64,000 nucleotides of DNA, from the NCBI RefSeq assembly GCF_040144835.1, contig NZ_CP151632.1:1426001-1490000 (forward strand), given 5' to 3'. The DNA comes from Microbacterium sp. LWS13-1.2 (lineage in GTDB: Bacteria; Actinomycetota; Actinomycetes; Actinomycetales; Microbacteriaceae). Made by a program: the position numbers and the translations under genes. Below the pieces are notes generated by a model that did no database searches, was not told the origin of the DNA, and worked only from the letters and a program-made list of their open reading frames with translations. Of the stretch, positions 8,196-17,029 are shown in pieces (position 1 is the first letter of the stretch; every line of letters starts with the position of its first letter).

Positions 8196-9571
8196 GCCGC
8201 AGCATCCGTCAGATCCACCTCGCCGCCCACTTCCCCGGGGTCAACAGCACCACCGTCTGGACCGACCCGACCGCGGGCAGCCAGATCGACTTCGCGTCGT
8301 TCGAGCACTTCGCCGCGACGGCCGAGCGCGGGCTGTTCGATTACGTCTTCCTCGCCGAGGGACTGCGCCTGCGCGAGCACAAGGGCCGCATCCACGAGCT
8401 CGACGTGCTGGGCCGCCCGAACACGCTGTCGATCCTCGCCGCGGTCGCCGCCATCACCGAGCACGTCGGCGTCGTCGGCACCCTGAACACCACGTTCAAC
8501 GAGCCGTACGAGCTGGCGCGCGAGCTCGCGACCCTCGACCACCTGTCGGGGGGCCGCGCGGGCTGGAACGCCGTGACGAGCTCCGACGCCTTCCACGGCG
8601 CGAACTTCCGTCGCGGCGGCTACCTGAACCACGCCGACCGCTACGAGCGGGCACGCGAGTTCGCCCAACTCGCGAAGGAGCTATGGGAATCCTGGCCGGT
8701 GGACGGCGTGCGCGCGGATGCAGCGACCGGTGTCTTCCTCGACGACGGCGTCCCCGCGGGCGTGCGTCACAGCGGACCGCAGTTCGATGTCGACGCGCTG
8801 TTCGACGTGCCCCGTTCGCCGCAGGGTCGCCCGGTGATCGTGCAGGCCGGCGACTCCGCCGACGGTCGCACCTTCGGTGCCGAGCACGCCGAGGTCATCT
8901 TCTCGCTGCATCAGGAGTTCGAGGACGCGCGAGAGTTCTACGACGACGTCAAGGGCCGGCTCGCCCAGTACGGCCGTGGGGAGGACTCGCTCAAGATCCT
9001 GCCGGCGGCGACCTTCGCGATCGGCGACACCGAGGAGGAGGCGAAGGAGCGCTCGCGCGAGATCGCGCTGCAGCAGGTGCGACCGGAGGTCGCGCTCACG
9101 TATGTCGAGCAGGTGTGGGGCCGCGACCTGAGCGGCTACGACCCCGATGGGCCGCTGCCCGACGTCGACCCCGACACCGGATCCGAGACAGCGCGCGGCT
9201 GGGCCAACCGGCACGCGGCGGTGCGGGCACGCATCGCGAAGCTCCGCGAGCTGTCGGAGGCCGAGGGTCTCAGCATCCGCGAGCTGGTCATCCGTCTCAC
9301 CGCTCAGCACACCTTCGTCGGCACGCCCGCCCACATCGCGACCGAAATCGATCGGTATGTGCAGGAGCGCGCGACCGACGGCTTCACCATCGTCGGCCAC
9401 CTGACCCCCCACGGCCTGGACGAGTTCGCCGAGCGCGTCGTGCCGCTGCTGCAGGAGCGAGGTTCGTACCGCCAGTCGTACGAGCAGGGCGCGACGCTGC
9501 GTGACCTGCTCGGCCTCCCGGCGCTCCAAACAGCTCGAGCACAGTCCGCACCGGCCCTCGCTGCGCGATGA
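8192..9571 (+). CDS. NtaA/SnaA/DszA-family FMN-dependent monooxygenase
   Basis: This 459-residue protein is of the size and type of nitrilotriacetate, pristinamycin and dibenzothiophene-sulfone monooxygenases. Hallmarks are QIHLAAHFPGVN at the start, GLFDYVFLAEGLRLREH, SGGRAGWNAVTSSD with the downstream NFRRGGY, SPQGRPVIVQAGDS and the closing FVGTPAHIATEIDRYV. Such enzymes use FMNH2 from a separate reductase to oxygenate amine or sulfur compounds, and B. subtilis YtnJ and YxeK, in S-substituted-cysteine breakdown, belong here. GTG is chosen because it overlaps the upstream stop. Its own stop overlaps the next start (ATGA), so three genes form one coupled unit. Confidence 0.9.
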   Translation: MSRSIRQIHLAAHFPGVNSTTVWTDPTAGSQIDFASFEHFAATAERGLFDYVFLAEGLRLREHKGRIHELDVLGRPNTLSILAAVAAITEHVGVVGTLNTTFNEPYELARELATLDHLSGGRAGWNAVTSSDAFHGANFRRGGYLNHADRYERAREFAQLAKELWESWPVDGVRADAATGVFLDDGVPAGVRHSGPQFDVDALFDVPRSPQGRPVIVQAGDSADGRTFGAEHAEVIFSLHQEFEDAREFYDDVKGRLAQYGRGEDSLKILPAATFAIGDTEEEAKERSREIALQQVRPEVALTYVEQVWGRDLSGYDPDGPLPDVDPDTGSETARGWANRHAAVRARIAKLRELSEAEGLSIRELVIRLTAQHTFVGTPAHIATEIDRYVQERATDGFTIVGHLTPHGLDEFAERVVPLLQERGSYRQSYEQGATLRDLLGLPALQTARAQSAPALAAR

Positions 9572-11451
9572 GCGATCGCGCGCGCCTGCTGTTCGTCGGA
9601 GCCGGCCCCCGGGCGATCATGCTCCTCGAACGCGTGCTGGCGCGCGCGGACGACCACACTCAGATCGACATCGACCTCGTCGACCCGCACCCTCCCGGTG
9701 CCGGCCGCATCTGGCGCCACGCGCAGTCGCCGCTGCTGAAACTCAACTCGATGACGCGCGACGTCACGGTGTTCACCGACCACAGCTGCACGATCGACGG
9801 GCCGGTGCATCCGGGTCCCTCGCTCAGCGAGTGGCTCGAGCTCTGGCGCGCGGGCGACCTTCCTGACGTCGACCTCGACGAGCTGTCGGCCGCCGAGGCA
9901 CGCACCCTGGCGCCGGAGGGGTTCCCGACGCGGCGCCTCCACAGTTACTACCTCGACTGGTTCTTCCGCCGCACTGCCGCGAACGCGCCCGGGGGTGTGA
10001 CGATCCGCCTGCACGCGGACACGGTGACGTCGGTGCGGCCGGCGCGGTCGGGGCGGCACACCGTCTCGCTCGCAAGCGGTCGCGAGATCGTGACGGACGC
10101 TGTGGCCTACTGCCTCGGCCACACCGAGCGGGAGCCCGATCCGGCGGCTGCAGCGCTGGCGGCGGCCGCGCTGCGCAAGGGGCTCGTGTACGTGGGCCCG
10201 GCCTTCACCGCGGATGCGGACCTGTCCGTGCTGCCGGAGCAGGGCGACGTCATCGTGCGCGGCATGGGCCTCGCGGCCGTCGATCTCGTGGTGCTGCTCA
10301 CCCAGGGACGCGGCGGCCGGTTCGACCGCGACGGCGACGGCGCCCTCCGCTACCTGGCATCGGGACGCGAGCCCCGGCTGCACGTCGGCTCACGGCGCGG
10401 CGTGCCGTACCGCTCCAAGGTGACCTCGACGCTGCAGGGCGACGCGCCGCTGCGCGAGGTGCTCACGCCGGAGGCGATCGCCGACCTCCAGCGCGCGGCA
10501 CGGCCCCTGGACTTCGACCGCGACGCCTGGCCGCTCATCGCCGGCGAGCTGCTGCACGGGCACTACCGCGAGCTCTTCACAGGGCACCCGGACCGGGTGG
10601 CCACCACCTGGGATGACTTCCGGTCAGTGCTGCAGACGCACGCGTGGGACGACCCGGCGCTTCGGGACGCCATCGCCGCCGTCGTGCCCGATCCCCTGGA
10701 CCGGTTCGACGTCGCGGCATTCGGTCGCCCGTTCGCCGGCGCGACGTTCGCGGACACCGAAGAGGTGCACCGCCGGGTGCGCGCCCACATCGCGGAGGAC
10801 CTGCTGCTGCGCACGAGCCCGGAACGTAGCCCCGCCCAGGGCGTCTTCATGGCGGCGCTGCTGTCGTTCATGGCGCTGTCGGAGATCCCGAAGGAACGCT
10901 GGAATGCGCGCTCGCGCGCACACACGCTTCCGGTCCGCTGGCACACCTTCTTCAGCTACCTGGCGAGCGGACCGCCGCCGCATCGGCTCGAGGAACTGCT
11001 CGCCCTCGCCGATGCGGGGGTGGTGCGCTTCCTCGGACCCGACGTCACGGTCGCCGTCGAGCCACGCGGGTTCGCGGCATCCAGCGCCCGCGTTCCCGGC
11101 GAGACGGTCGCCGGAGCGCTCGTGGACGCGTGGCTTCCGGCCGCCGATGCCGCCCTCAGCATGAATATCGCGCTGCGTGAGCTCGCGACCGTGCACGGCA
11201 GCGAGCTGCGGGTCGCCGATGAGGATTACGACGGCTCGCTCGGCCGCGTGCGCGTCGGCGAGGATGGGCGCGTACTGCGACCCGACGGCTCCCCGCACGA
11301 CACCCTGTTCGCGATCGGGCCGTTCACGTCGCAGACCGAGGCGGGCGCGTTCACCCGGCCCGCGGCGAACTCCCTGTCGCTGCGGCAGACCGACGTCGTC
11401 GCGGGGGCCATCACCGCGCGACTCGGCCTCGCGGTGCCCGTCGCGCCGTAA
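9568..11451 (+). CDS. FAD/NAD(P)-binding protein
   Basis: 627 residues with an N-terminal Rossmann motif LLFVGAGPRAIMLLERVL and the following DPHPPGAGRIWR, a pattern of the FAD/NAD(P)-binding protein family (PF13454 type) often paired with flavin monooxygenases. A second nucleotide-binding stretch lies near IVRGMGLAAVDLVVLL. It overlaps the monooxygenase gene by four bases, so a joint function is likely, perhaps electron supply or oxidation of the same substrate. No membrane segment is evident. The exact reaction is unknown. A REP-like repeat follows and probably ends the operon. Confidence 0.75.
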   Translation: MSDRARLLFVGAGPRAIMLLERVLARADDHTQIDIDLVDPHPPGAGRIWRHAQSPLLKLNSMTRDVTVFTDHSCTIDGPVHPGPSLSEWLELWRAGDLPDVDLDELSAAEARTLAPEGFPTRRLHSYYLDWFFRRTAANAPGGVTIRLHADTVTSVRPARSGRHTVSLASGREIVTDAVAYCLGHTEREPDPAAAALAAAALRKGLVYVGPAFTADADLSVLPEQGDVIVRGMGLAAVDLVVLLTQGRGGRFDRDGDGALRYLASGREPRLHVGSRRGVPYRSKVTSTLQGDAPLREVLTPEAIADLQRAARPLDFDRDAWPLIAGELLHGHYRELFTGHPDRVATTWDDFRSVLQTHAWDDPALRDAIAAVVPDPLDRFDVAAFGRPFAGATFADTEEVHRRVRAHIAEDLLLRTSPERSPAQGVFMAALLSFMALSEIPKERWNARSRAHTLPVRWHTFFSYLASGPPPHRLEELLALADAGVVRFLGPDVTVAVEPRGFAASSARVPGETVAGALVDAWLPAADAALSMNIALRELATVHGSELRVADEDYDGSLGRVRVGEDGRVLRPDGSPHDTLFAIGPFTSQTEAGAFTRPAANSLSLRQTDVVAGAITARLGLAVPVAP

Positions 11452-11492
11452 CTGGCCGTACCCATTTGCCGGGCGTTCACCCCGCCCAAGCA

Positions 11493-11633
11493 CCGGTCGT
11501 TGAGCGAAGGGCGCTGTAGCGCCCGAAGACGAAACCCCTTCGGCGACGACGAGGCCGGGTGCGCGTTTCGTCTCTGCGTTTCGACTCGCAAGCTCGCTCA
11601 ACGAGCGCGTACCTCGCTCGCTCGACGACCGGG
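11493..11633. repeat. REP-like inverted repeat region
   Basis: Contains CCGGTCGTTGAGCGA near 11493, a perfect GGGCGC-TGTA-GCGCCC hairpin (11509-11524), a GACGAAAC block, and then a mirrored CGTTTCG and GCTCAACGA half toward 11633. The GGTCGTTGAGCGA...GACGAAAC wording is the style of dispersed intergenic repeats in Microbacteriaceae. It sits after the FAD/NAD(P) gene and may also stop transcription. Confidence 0.55.
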
Positions 11634-11639
11634 CCTTAT

Positions 11640-11694
11640 ATGACGCCGCGTGACGGCGTGTGACCGCGCGCAACCGACCTTCACGGCGTGTGAC
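11640..11694 (+). promoter_or_regulatory. Phased TGAC half-sites ahead of the oligopeptide-type ABC operon
   Basis: TGAC occurs on the same strand at 11641, 11651, 11661 and 11691, that is at 10, 10 and 30 bp spacings, so all face the same side of the helix. They lie about 100-150 bases before the binding-protein gene. The 337-base gap 11452-11788 holds only this and the repeat. Confidence 0.4.
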
Positions 11695-11788
11695 ACGCGC
11701 CTTCGGGGTCGGCCCCGCACCCCGGGGACGCTGAGATCACGAGCCGGCACCCCCGCCGCGACTTCCCGCCACAGCTTCTGGAGACACC

Positions 11789-13405
11789 ATGTCGTTCACC
11801 CGACCCCGCATCGCCGCGCTTGCGGCGATCGGCGCCGTCGCGCTCACGCTGACCGCGTGCGCGACCGGCGCCGGCGACCCCGCACCGACCGCATCCGCCG
11901 AGGCGGAGCCCGTCACGGGCGGCAACCTGACCTTCGCGATCTCGGTCGACAGCCAGTGCATCGACCCGCAGCAGGTCGGCAACAACGACGCGATCGCCAT
12001 CGCGCGCCAGACCGTCGCGTCGCTGACGATCCAGGACCCCGAGAACGGTGAGATCCTGCCGTGGCTCGCCACCGACTTCGAGGTGAACGACGACGCGACG
12101 AGCTTCACGTTCACGCTGCAGGACGGTCCCAGTTACGCCGATGGCGAGCCCATCGACGCGGCGTCCGTCAAGACGAACTTCGAGGCCATCCAGGCGCTGG
12201 GCGCCAAGGCGACCCTCGGCTCGTCCTACCTCGCCGACCTCGAGAGCATCGATGTCGTCGACGATCAGACCGTCACGATCAACTTCTCGGAGCCCAACGC
12301 GCAGTTCCTGCAGGCGACGTCGACGTTCACCCTCGGCCTTCTCTCCCCAGCCAGCGCCGCGGTGAGCCAGGCCGACCGCTGCCTCGGCGACTTCGTCGGC
12401 TCGGGACCGTTCTCGGTGCAGAGCTACACGCCCAACGAGGGCGCCGTGCTCGAGCGTCGCGAAGGGTATGAGTGGGGTCCGTCGACGGCCGCCCACACCG
12501 ACGAGGCCTACCTCGACACCATCACGTACAAGGTCGTGCCCGAGTCGGGCAACCGCACCGGCAGCCTGCAGTCGGGTCAGATCGACGCGACCACCGGCAT
12601 CGCGACGGCCGACGCCGTGCTCTTCGAGGGCGATGACTTCTGGTCGCTCAACCGCGCCAACCCGGGCTCGGTCTACAACCTGTACGCCAACCAGTCGACC
12701 AAGAAGCTCGCCGACGAGAATGTGCGCCTCGCGATCCAGAAAGGCATCGACCGCGAGCAGATCACCTCGACCCTCCTCGGCCCCGACGACGTGCCCGCCG
12801 TGTCGCCGCTCGCCTCGTCGACGCCGTACTTCACCGACCTGAGCGATGTGCTCGAGTACGACCCCGAGGCCGCGGCCGACCTGCTCGAAGAGTCGGGCTG
12901 GACCGAAGGCGATGACGGCATCCGCGAGAAGGACGGCGAGAAGCTCAGCTTCCACGTGACGTACTGGCAGTCGCCCAAGGAGGTGCTGGAGCTCGTACAG
13001 CAGCAGCTGCGCCAGATCGGCGTCGACCTGCAGCTGACCTTCGCGAGCATCGCCGACGTGCAGGCCGCGAACGCCGACGGCACCTACGACTTCTCGTACG
13101 GCAACCTGACGCGGGCCGATCCCGACGTGCTCCGCACGGTGTTCTCAGTGAGCGGCACCAGCAACGCCACGAAGCGCACCGAGCCGGCCGAGATCGACGA
13201 GCTGCTCGACGAGCAGGCGGCGATCATCGACCCTACCGAGCGTCAGAAGGTCGTCGACGAGGCCGCCGAGCTGCTGATCACCGGCGGCTACTCGATCCCG
13301 ATCTACCAGCTGTCGACCACGATCACGGCCGCGTCGAAGGTTCAGGGTCTCGGCTTCGAGGCGTCCAGCCGCCTGGACTTCTACGACGCCTGGATCGCCG
13401 AGTAA
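11789..13405 (+). CDS. ABC transporter substrate-binding lipoprotein (family 5)
   Basis: A 538-residue family-5 solute-binding protein (oligopeptide/nickel type). It starts with a short basic segment, a hydrophobic stretch and the lipobox LTAC (Cys at about 26), so it should be a lipoprotein on the outer face of the membrane. The mature part has the family order NLTFAIS, the LATDFEVNDDATSFTFTL strand set and GPSYADGEPIDAASVK. The permease and ATPase genes follow at once. Its placement in a sulfur cluster suggests that the cargo may be a sulfur-containing peptide or conjugate, which is inference. Confidence 0.9.
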   Translation: MSFTRPRIAALAAIGAVALTLTACATGAGDPAPTASAEAEPVTGGNLTFAISVDSQCIDPQQVGNNDAIAIARQTVASLTIQDPENGEILPWLATDFEVNDDATSFTFTLQDGPSYADGEPIDAASVKTNFEAIQALGAKATLGSSYLADLESIDVVDDQTVTINFSEPNAQFLQATSTFTLGLLSPASAAVSQADRCLGDFVGSGPFSVQSYTPNEGAVLERREGYEWGPSTAAHTDEAYLDTITYKVVPESGNRTGSLQSGQIDATTGIATADAVLFEGDDFWSLNRANPGSVYNLYANQSTKKLADENVRLAIQKGIDREQITSTLLGPDDVPAVSPLASSTPYFTDLSDVLEYDPEAAADLLEESGWTEGDDGIREKDGEKLSFHVTYWQSPKEVLELVQQQLRQIGVDLQLTFASIADVQAANADGTYDFSYGNLTRADPDVLRTVFSVSGTSNATKRTEPAEIDELLDEQAAIIDPTERQKVVDEAAELLITGGYSIPIYQLSTTITAASKVQGLGFEASSRLDFYDAWIAE

Positions 13406-13443
13406 GCCCGCACGGGCACGACGAAAGGGATGAGGGACGAGAC

Positions 13444-14400
13444 ATGTGGGGTCGATACATCGCCCGGAGAATCGGGCAGGGCGTGATCGTCCTGTGGGCC
13501 GCATACACGATCTCGTTCCTCATCCTCTATCTCCTGCCGGGCGACGCCGCGACGTTGTTCGCGGGCGGCGGCGATCAGGAGGCGATCGACCCCGAGCTCG
13601 TGGCGCAGCTGCGCAGCGAGCTCGGGCTCGACCGCCCGTTGTACGAGCAGTACCTCGTCGCCCTGGGCAAGGCGCTGACCGGAGACTTCGGGGTGTCGAC
13701 GCAGACCGGGCGCCCGGCATCCGATCTCCTCCTGGAATCCCTGCCCCCGACGATCGCGCTCACCGCCTTTGCGTTCGTGCTGTCGGTCGTGTTCGGCATC
13801 GTCCTCGCGCTGGCGGCCTCGCTCGCCCGCGCCCAGTGGCTGCGCAACCTGCTGTCGTCGCTGCCGCCGCTGGGCGTCTCGATCCCGGTGTTCTGGATCG
13901 GACTCCTGCTGCTGCAGGCCTTCTCGTTCCGCATCCGGCTCTTCCCGTCGATGGGCAACGAAGGATTCGAAAGCCTCGTGCTGCCCGCGATCACGATCGC
14001 GATCCCCTCGGGCGCCTTCATCGCGCAGCTGCTGTCACGGAGCCTCCGCTCGACCCTCGCCCAGCCGTACGTCGAGATCGTGCGCGCCAAGGGAGCAAGT
14101 GAGCGCCGCGTGCAGCTCGGCCACGCGTTCCGCAACGCGGCGATTCCGTCCCTCACGATGGTCGGCGTGCTCATCGGGGGCCTGCTCTCGGGTGCCGTCG
14201 TGACCGAGACGGTGTTCTCGCGCCTCGGCATCGGCCGCCTCGTCGTGACCGCCGTCAACAACCGCGACGTGCCCGTCGTGCAGACCGTGGTCGTCTTCGC
14301 CGCCCTCGTCTTCGTGGTCGCGAACCTCGTCGTCGACCTCGTCTACCCCCTCATCGACCGCCGCATCACGCTCGCCCGCACGGCGTTCGTCGCAGCCTGA
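13444..14400 (+). CDS. ABC transporter permease, DppB/OppB type
   Basis: 318 residues with six hydrophobic segments. The N-terminal IARRIGQGVIVLWAAYTISF and the LPGDAA motif are hallmarks of DppB/GsiC-type permeases, and the ATPase-coupling EAA loop is visible as YVEIVRAKGASERRVQLGHA. It forms half of the membrane channel with the product of the next gene. Thirty-eight bases after the binding-protein gene, a GGATGAGGGACG purine stretch serves as ribosome site. It is 11 bases from the following permease gene. Confidence 0.92.
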   Translation: MWGRYIARRIGQGVIVLWAAYTISFLILYLLPGDAATLFAGGGDQEAIDPELVAQLRSELGLDRPLYEQYLVALGKALTGDFGVSTQTGRPASDLLLESLPPTIALTAFAFVLSVVFGIVLALAASLARAQWLRNLLSSLPPLGVSIPVFWIGLLLLQAFSFRIRLFPSMGNEGFESLVLPAITIAIPSGAFIAQLLSRSLRSTLAQPYVEIVRAKGASERRVQLGHAFRNAAIPSLTMVGVLIGGLLSGAVVTETVFSRLGIGRLVVTAVNNRDVPVVQTVVVFAALVFVVANLVVDLVYPLIDRRITLARTAFVAA

Positions 14401-14411
14401 CAGGAGCAGTC

Positions 14412-15389
14412 ATGACCGTCGAGAACGTGCTCTCCCCGCCCGCGCGCACCCTGGAGCCGCACGACCCGTTCGTCGCGTCGATCGTCGACCCCGACGCCGA
14501 TCCGTCGGGCGGCCCGCTCGCGGCGGCCCTCGATGAAGAGCGAACGGATGCCGCCACCCGCCGGTCTGCGCTGAAGCCGGTCATCGCGCTGCTGAAGCAG
14601 CCGACCCTGGTCGTGTCGATCCTCGTGCTCGCGCTCGTGACGCTGTGGGCGCTGGTGCCGTCGTGGTTCACGGCCTGGGATCCCAACGTGGGAATCCCCC
14701 AGGATCGGCTGCTTCCGCCGAGCCCCGAGCACGTCTTCGGGACCGACAACCTCGGTCGCGACCTCTACGCCCGCGTCGTCTACGGCGCGTCGACGTCGCT
14801 GGCCGCGACCTCCGTTGCCGTCATCGTCGGCCTCGCCGTCGGGTCGCTGTTCGGCCTGCTCGCCGGGTTCCTCCGCGGGTTCGTGGACGACGCGATCATG
14901 CGCTTCATGGACGTGCTGCTCGCGATCCCTAGCCTGCTCCTGTCGCTGGCGCTCATCACCGCGCTCGGCTTCGGCACGCTCAACGTCGCGATCGCGGTCG
15001 GACTCGCGAGCATCGCCTCCTTCTCCCGGGTCATGCGCGCCGAGGTGCTGCAGATCGCCACCGCCGTCTACGTCGAGGCCGCCCGCGTCTCGGGCGTGCG
15101 CTGGTACACCGTGCTGCGCCGTCATGTGCTGCCCAACGCATCCGGCCCGGTGGTGGCGCTGGCCGCCCTCGAGTTCGGCGTGATGGTGCTCGCGATCTCG
15201 TCACTGTCGTTCCTCGGCTTCGGCGCGCCGCCGCCCACCCCCGAGTGGGGATCGCTCGTGGCGGGCGGACGCGACTACCTCGCCGTGGCGTGGTGGCTCA
15301 CGACACTGCCGGGCCTCGTGATCGTCACCGTCGTGCTGTCGGCCAACCGCATCTCGCGCGCCCTCGAGCGCAATGGAGGAATCCGATGA
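14412..15389 (+). CDS. ABC transporter permease, DppC/OppC type
   Basis: 325 residues. After a cytoplasmic N-terminal extension of about 65 residues comes a first membrane span (LVVSILVLALVTLWALVPSW), then HVFGTDNLGRDLYARVVYGA, the standard DppC signature. The EAA loop reads YVEAARVSGVRWYTVLRRHV and is followed by LSFLGFGAPPPTPEWG, also typical. It pairs with the DppB-type permease. Its stop overlaps the start of the ATPase gene. Confidence 0.92.
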   Translation: MTVENVLSPPARTLEPHDPFVASIVDPDADPSGGPLAAALDEERTDAATRRSALKPVIALLKQPTLVVSILVLALVTLWALVPSWFTAWDPNVGIPQDRLLPPSPEHVFGTDNLGRDLYARVVYGASTSLAATSVAVIVGLAVGSLFGLLAGFLRGFVDDAIMRFMDVLLAIPSLLLSLALITALGFGTLNVAIAVGLASIASFSRVMRAEVLQIATAVYVEAARVSGVRWYTVLRRHVLPNASGPVVALAALEFGVMVLAISSLSFLGFGAPPPTPEWGSLVAGGRDYLAVAWWLTTLPGLVIVTVVLSANRISRALERNGGIR

Positions 15390-17029
15390 CCGCACTCCTG
15401 GAGGTCTCGAACCTGTCGGTCTCGTACACGCTGGGCGGGCAGCCGCGCCCGGCCGTCCGCGACGTGAGTTTCACCGTCGACCGCGGCGAGGTCGTGGCGA
15501 TCGTGGGCGAATCGGGCTCGGGCAAGAGTACGACCGCGCACGCGGTCATCCACCTGCTCGCCTCGAACGCCTCGGTCGACGCCGGCTCGATCGTCTTCGA
15601 CGGCACCGACCTGACCGGGCTCTCGCGCCGGGCCTGGCGTGAGGTGCGCGGGCGCGGGATCGGGCTCATCCCGCAGGATCCTACGACGAGCCTCAACCCG
15701 GTCAAGCGCGTCGGACGCCAGGTGGGCGAGCCGCTCGTCATCCACGGGCTGGCCACCCGCCGAGGCGCTGACGCACGGGCCGTCGAGCTGCTGCGCCTCG
15801 CCGGGATCGGTGAGCCCGAAGCCCGCGCCAAGCAGTTCCCGCACCAGTTCTCGGGCGGCATGAAGCAGCGCGCGCTCATCGCGACGGCACTGGCGGCCGA
15901 GCCGCAGCTCGTGATCGCGGACGAGCCGACCAGCGCCCTCGACGTCACGGTGCAGAAGCAGATCCTCGATCACATCGACGCCCTGGCGTCGACGCTCGGG
16001 ACCGCCGTGCTGCTCATCACGCACGACCTCGGCGTCGCCGCAGACCGCGCCGACCGCATCATCGTGATGCAGAACGGCGAGATCGTCGAGACGGGTCCGG
16101 CGCGCGAGGTGCTCGAAGACCCGCAACATCCCTACACGCGCGCGCTCATCGCCGCGGCACCGGGGCTGCGCGGCGCTGCTGCTCGGGTGAGCGAGCGACC
16201 CCTTCGGACGGAACAGGATGACGCGACCCCGGCGCTCCTCGAGGTGGCGGGTCTGCGCAAGGAATTCTCTCTTCCGGGGCGCGGGAAGCTCGTCGCGGTC
16301 GACGACGTGTCGTTTCGCGTGGACAGCGGCGAGACGCTTGCGATCGTGGGTGAGTCGGGATCGGGCAAGAGCACGACGGCGCGACTGGCGCTGCGCCTCG
16401 AGAAGCCCTCGGCGGGCAGCATCCGTTTCGACGGCGAGGATCTCGTCGCCGCAGGCCGCGAGGAGCTGCGCGCCCTGCGCCGGCGGTTCCAGCTCGTCTA
16501 TCAGAGCCCGTTCGCTTCGCTCGACCCACGGTTCACGATCGCTGAGGTGATCGACGAGCCGCTGCGCGCCTATGGCGTCGACGCGGCGGAGCGGGCGCGC
16601 CGCGTCCGCGAACTGATCGACCAGGTGGCGCTGCCCGCAGGAGCCGCGTCGCGGCGTCCGGCCCAGCTCTCGGGCGGTCAGCGACAGCGCGTCGCGATCG
16701 CCCGCGCCCTCGCGCTGCGTCCCGACCTCGTGGTGCTCGACGAGGCCGTGTCGGCGCTCGATGTCTCGGTGCAGGCGCAGATCCTCGACCTGCTCGCGGC
16801 GGTGCAGCGCGACTCGGGAGTGTCGTACCTGTTCATCAGCCACGATCTCGCCGTGGTCCGCGAGATCTCCGACCGTGTGGCGGTGATGCAGCAGGGTCGA
16901 GTCGTCGAGCAGGGCAAGACCGCGCAGGTGCTCCGTACGCCGCGCGAGGAGTACACGCGACGGCTGATCGAGGCGATCCCGGGGTCGACTCTGTCGCCGC
17001 GGGTACTGACGGAAGGGGCCGCAGCATGA
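15386..17029 (+). CDS. Fused dipeptide-type ABC ATPase (DppD-DppF in one chain)
   Basis: 547 residues with two complete ABC cassettes. Cassette 1 (about 5-260) has GESGSGKSTT, the signature FSGGMKQRALIA and Walker B LVIADEPTSALD; cassette 2 (about 285-530) has GESGSGKSTT, LSGGQRQRVAIA and LVVLDEAVSALD. Both Q-loops and H-switches (LITHD, FISHD) are visible, so both sites should be active. The true start is ATG 15386, with GGAGGA 5 bases upstream and overlap with the previous stop. It energises import by the preceding permeases and overlaps the next (peptidase) gene by four bases. Confidence 0.93.
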   Translation: MTALLEVSNLSVSYTLGGQPRPAVRDVSFTVDRGEVVAIVGESGSGKSTTAHAVIHLLASNASVDAGSIVFDGTDLTGLSRRAWREVRGRGIGLIPQDPTTSLNPVKRVGRQVGEPLVIHGLATRRGADARAVELLRLAGIGEPEARAKQFPHQFSGGMKQRALIATALAAEPQLVIADEPTSALDVTVQKQILDHIDALASTLGTAVLLITHDLGVAADRADRIIVMQNGEIVETGPAREVLEDPQHPYTRALIAAAPGLRGAAARVSERPLRTEQDDATPALLEVAGLRKEFSLPGRGKLVAVDDVSFRVDSGETLAIVGESGSGKSTTARLALRLEKPSAGSIRFDGEDLVAAGREELRALRRRFQLVYQSPFASLDPRFTIAEVIDEPLRAYGVDAAERARRVRELIDQVALPAGAASRRPAQLSGGQRQRVAIARALALRPDLVVLDEAVSALDVSVQAQILDLLAAVQRDSGVSYLFISHDLAVVREISDRVAVMQQGRVVEQGKTAQVLRTPREEYTRRLIEAIPGSTLSPRVLTEGAAA

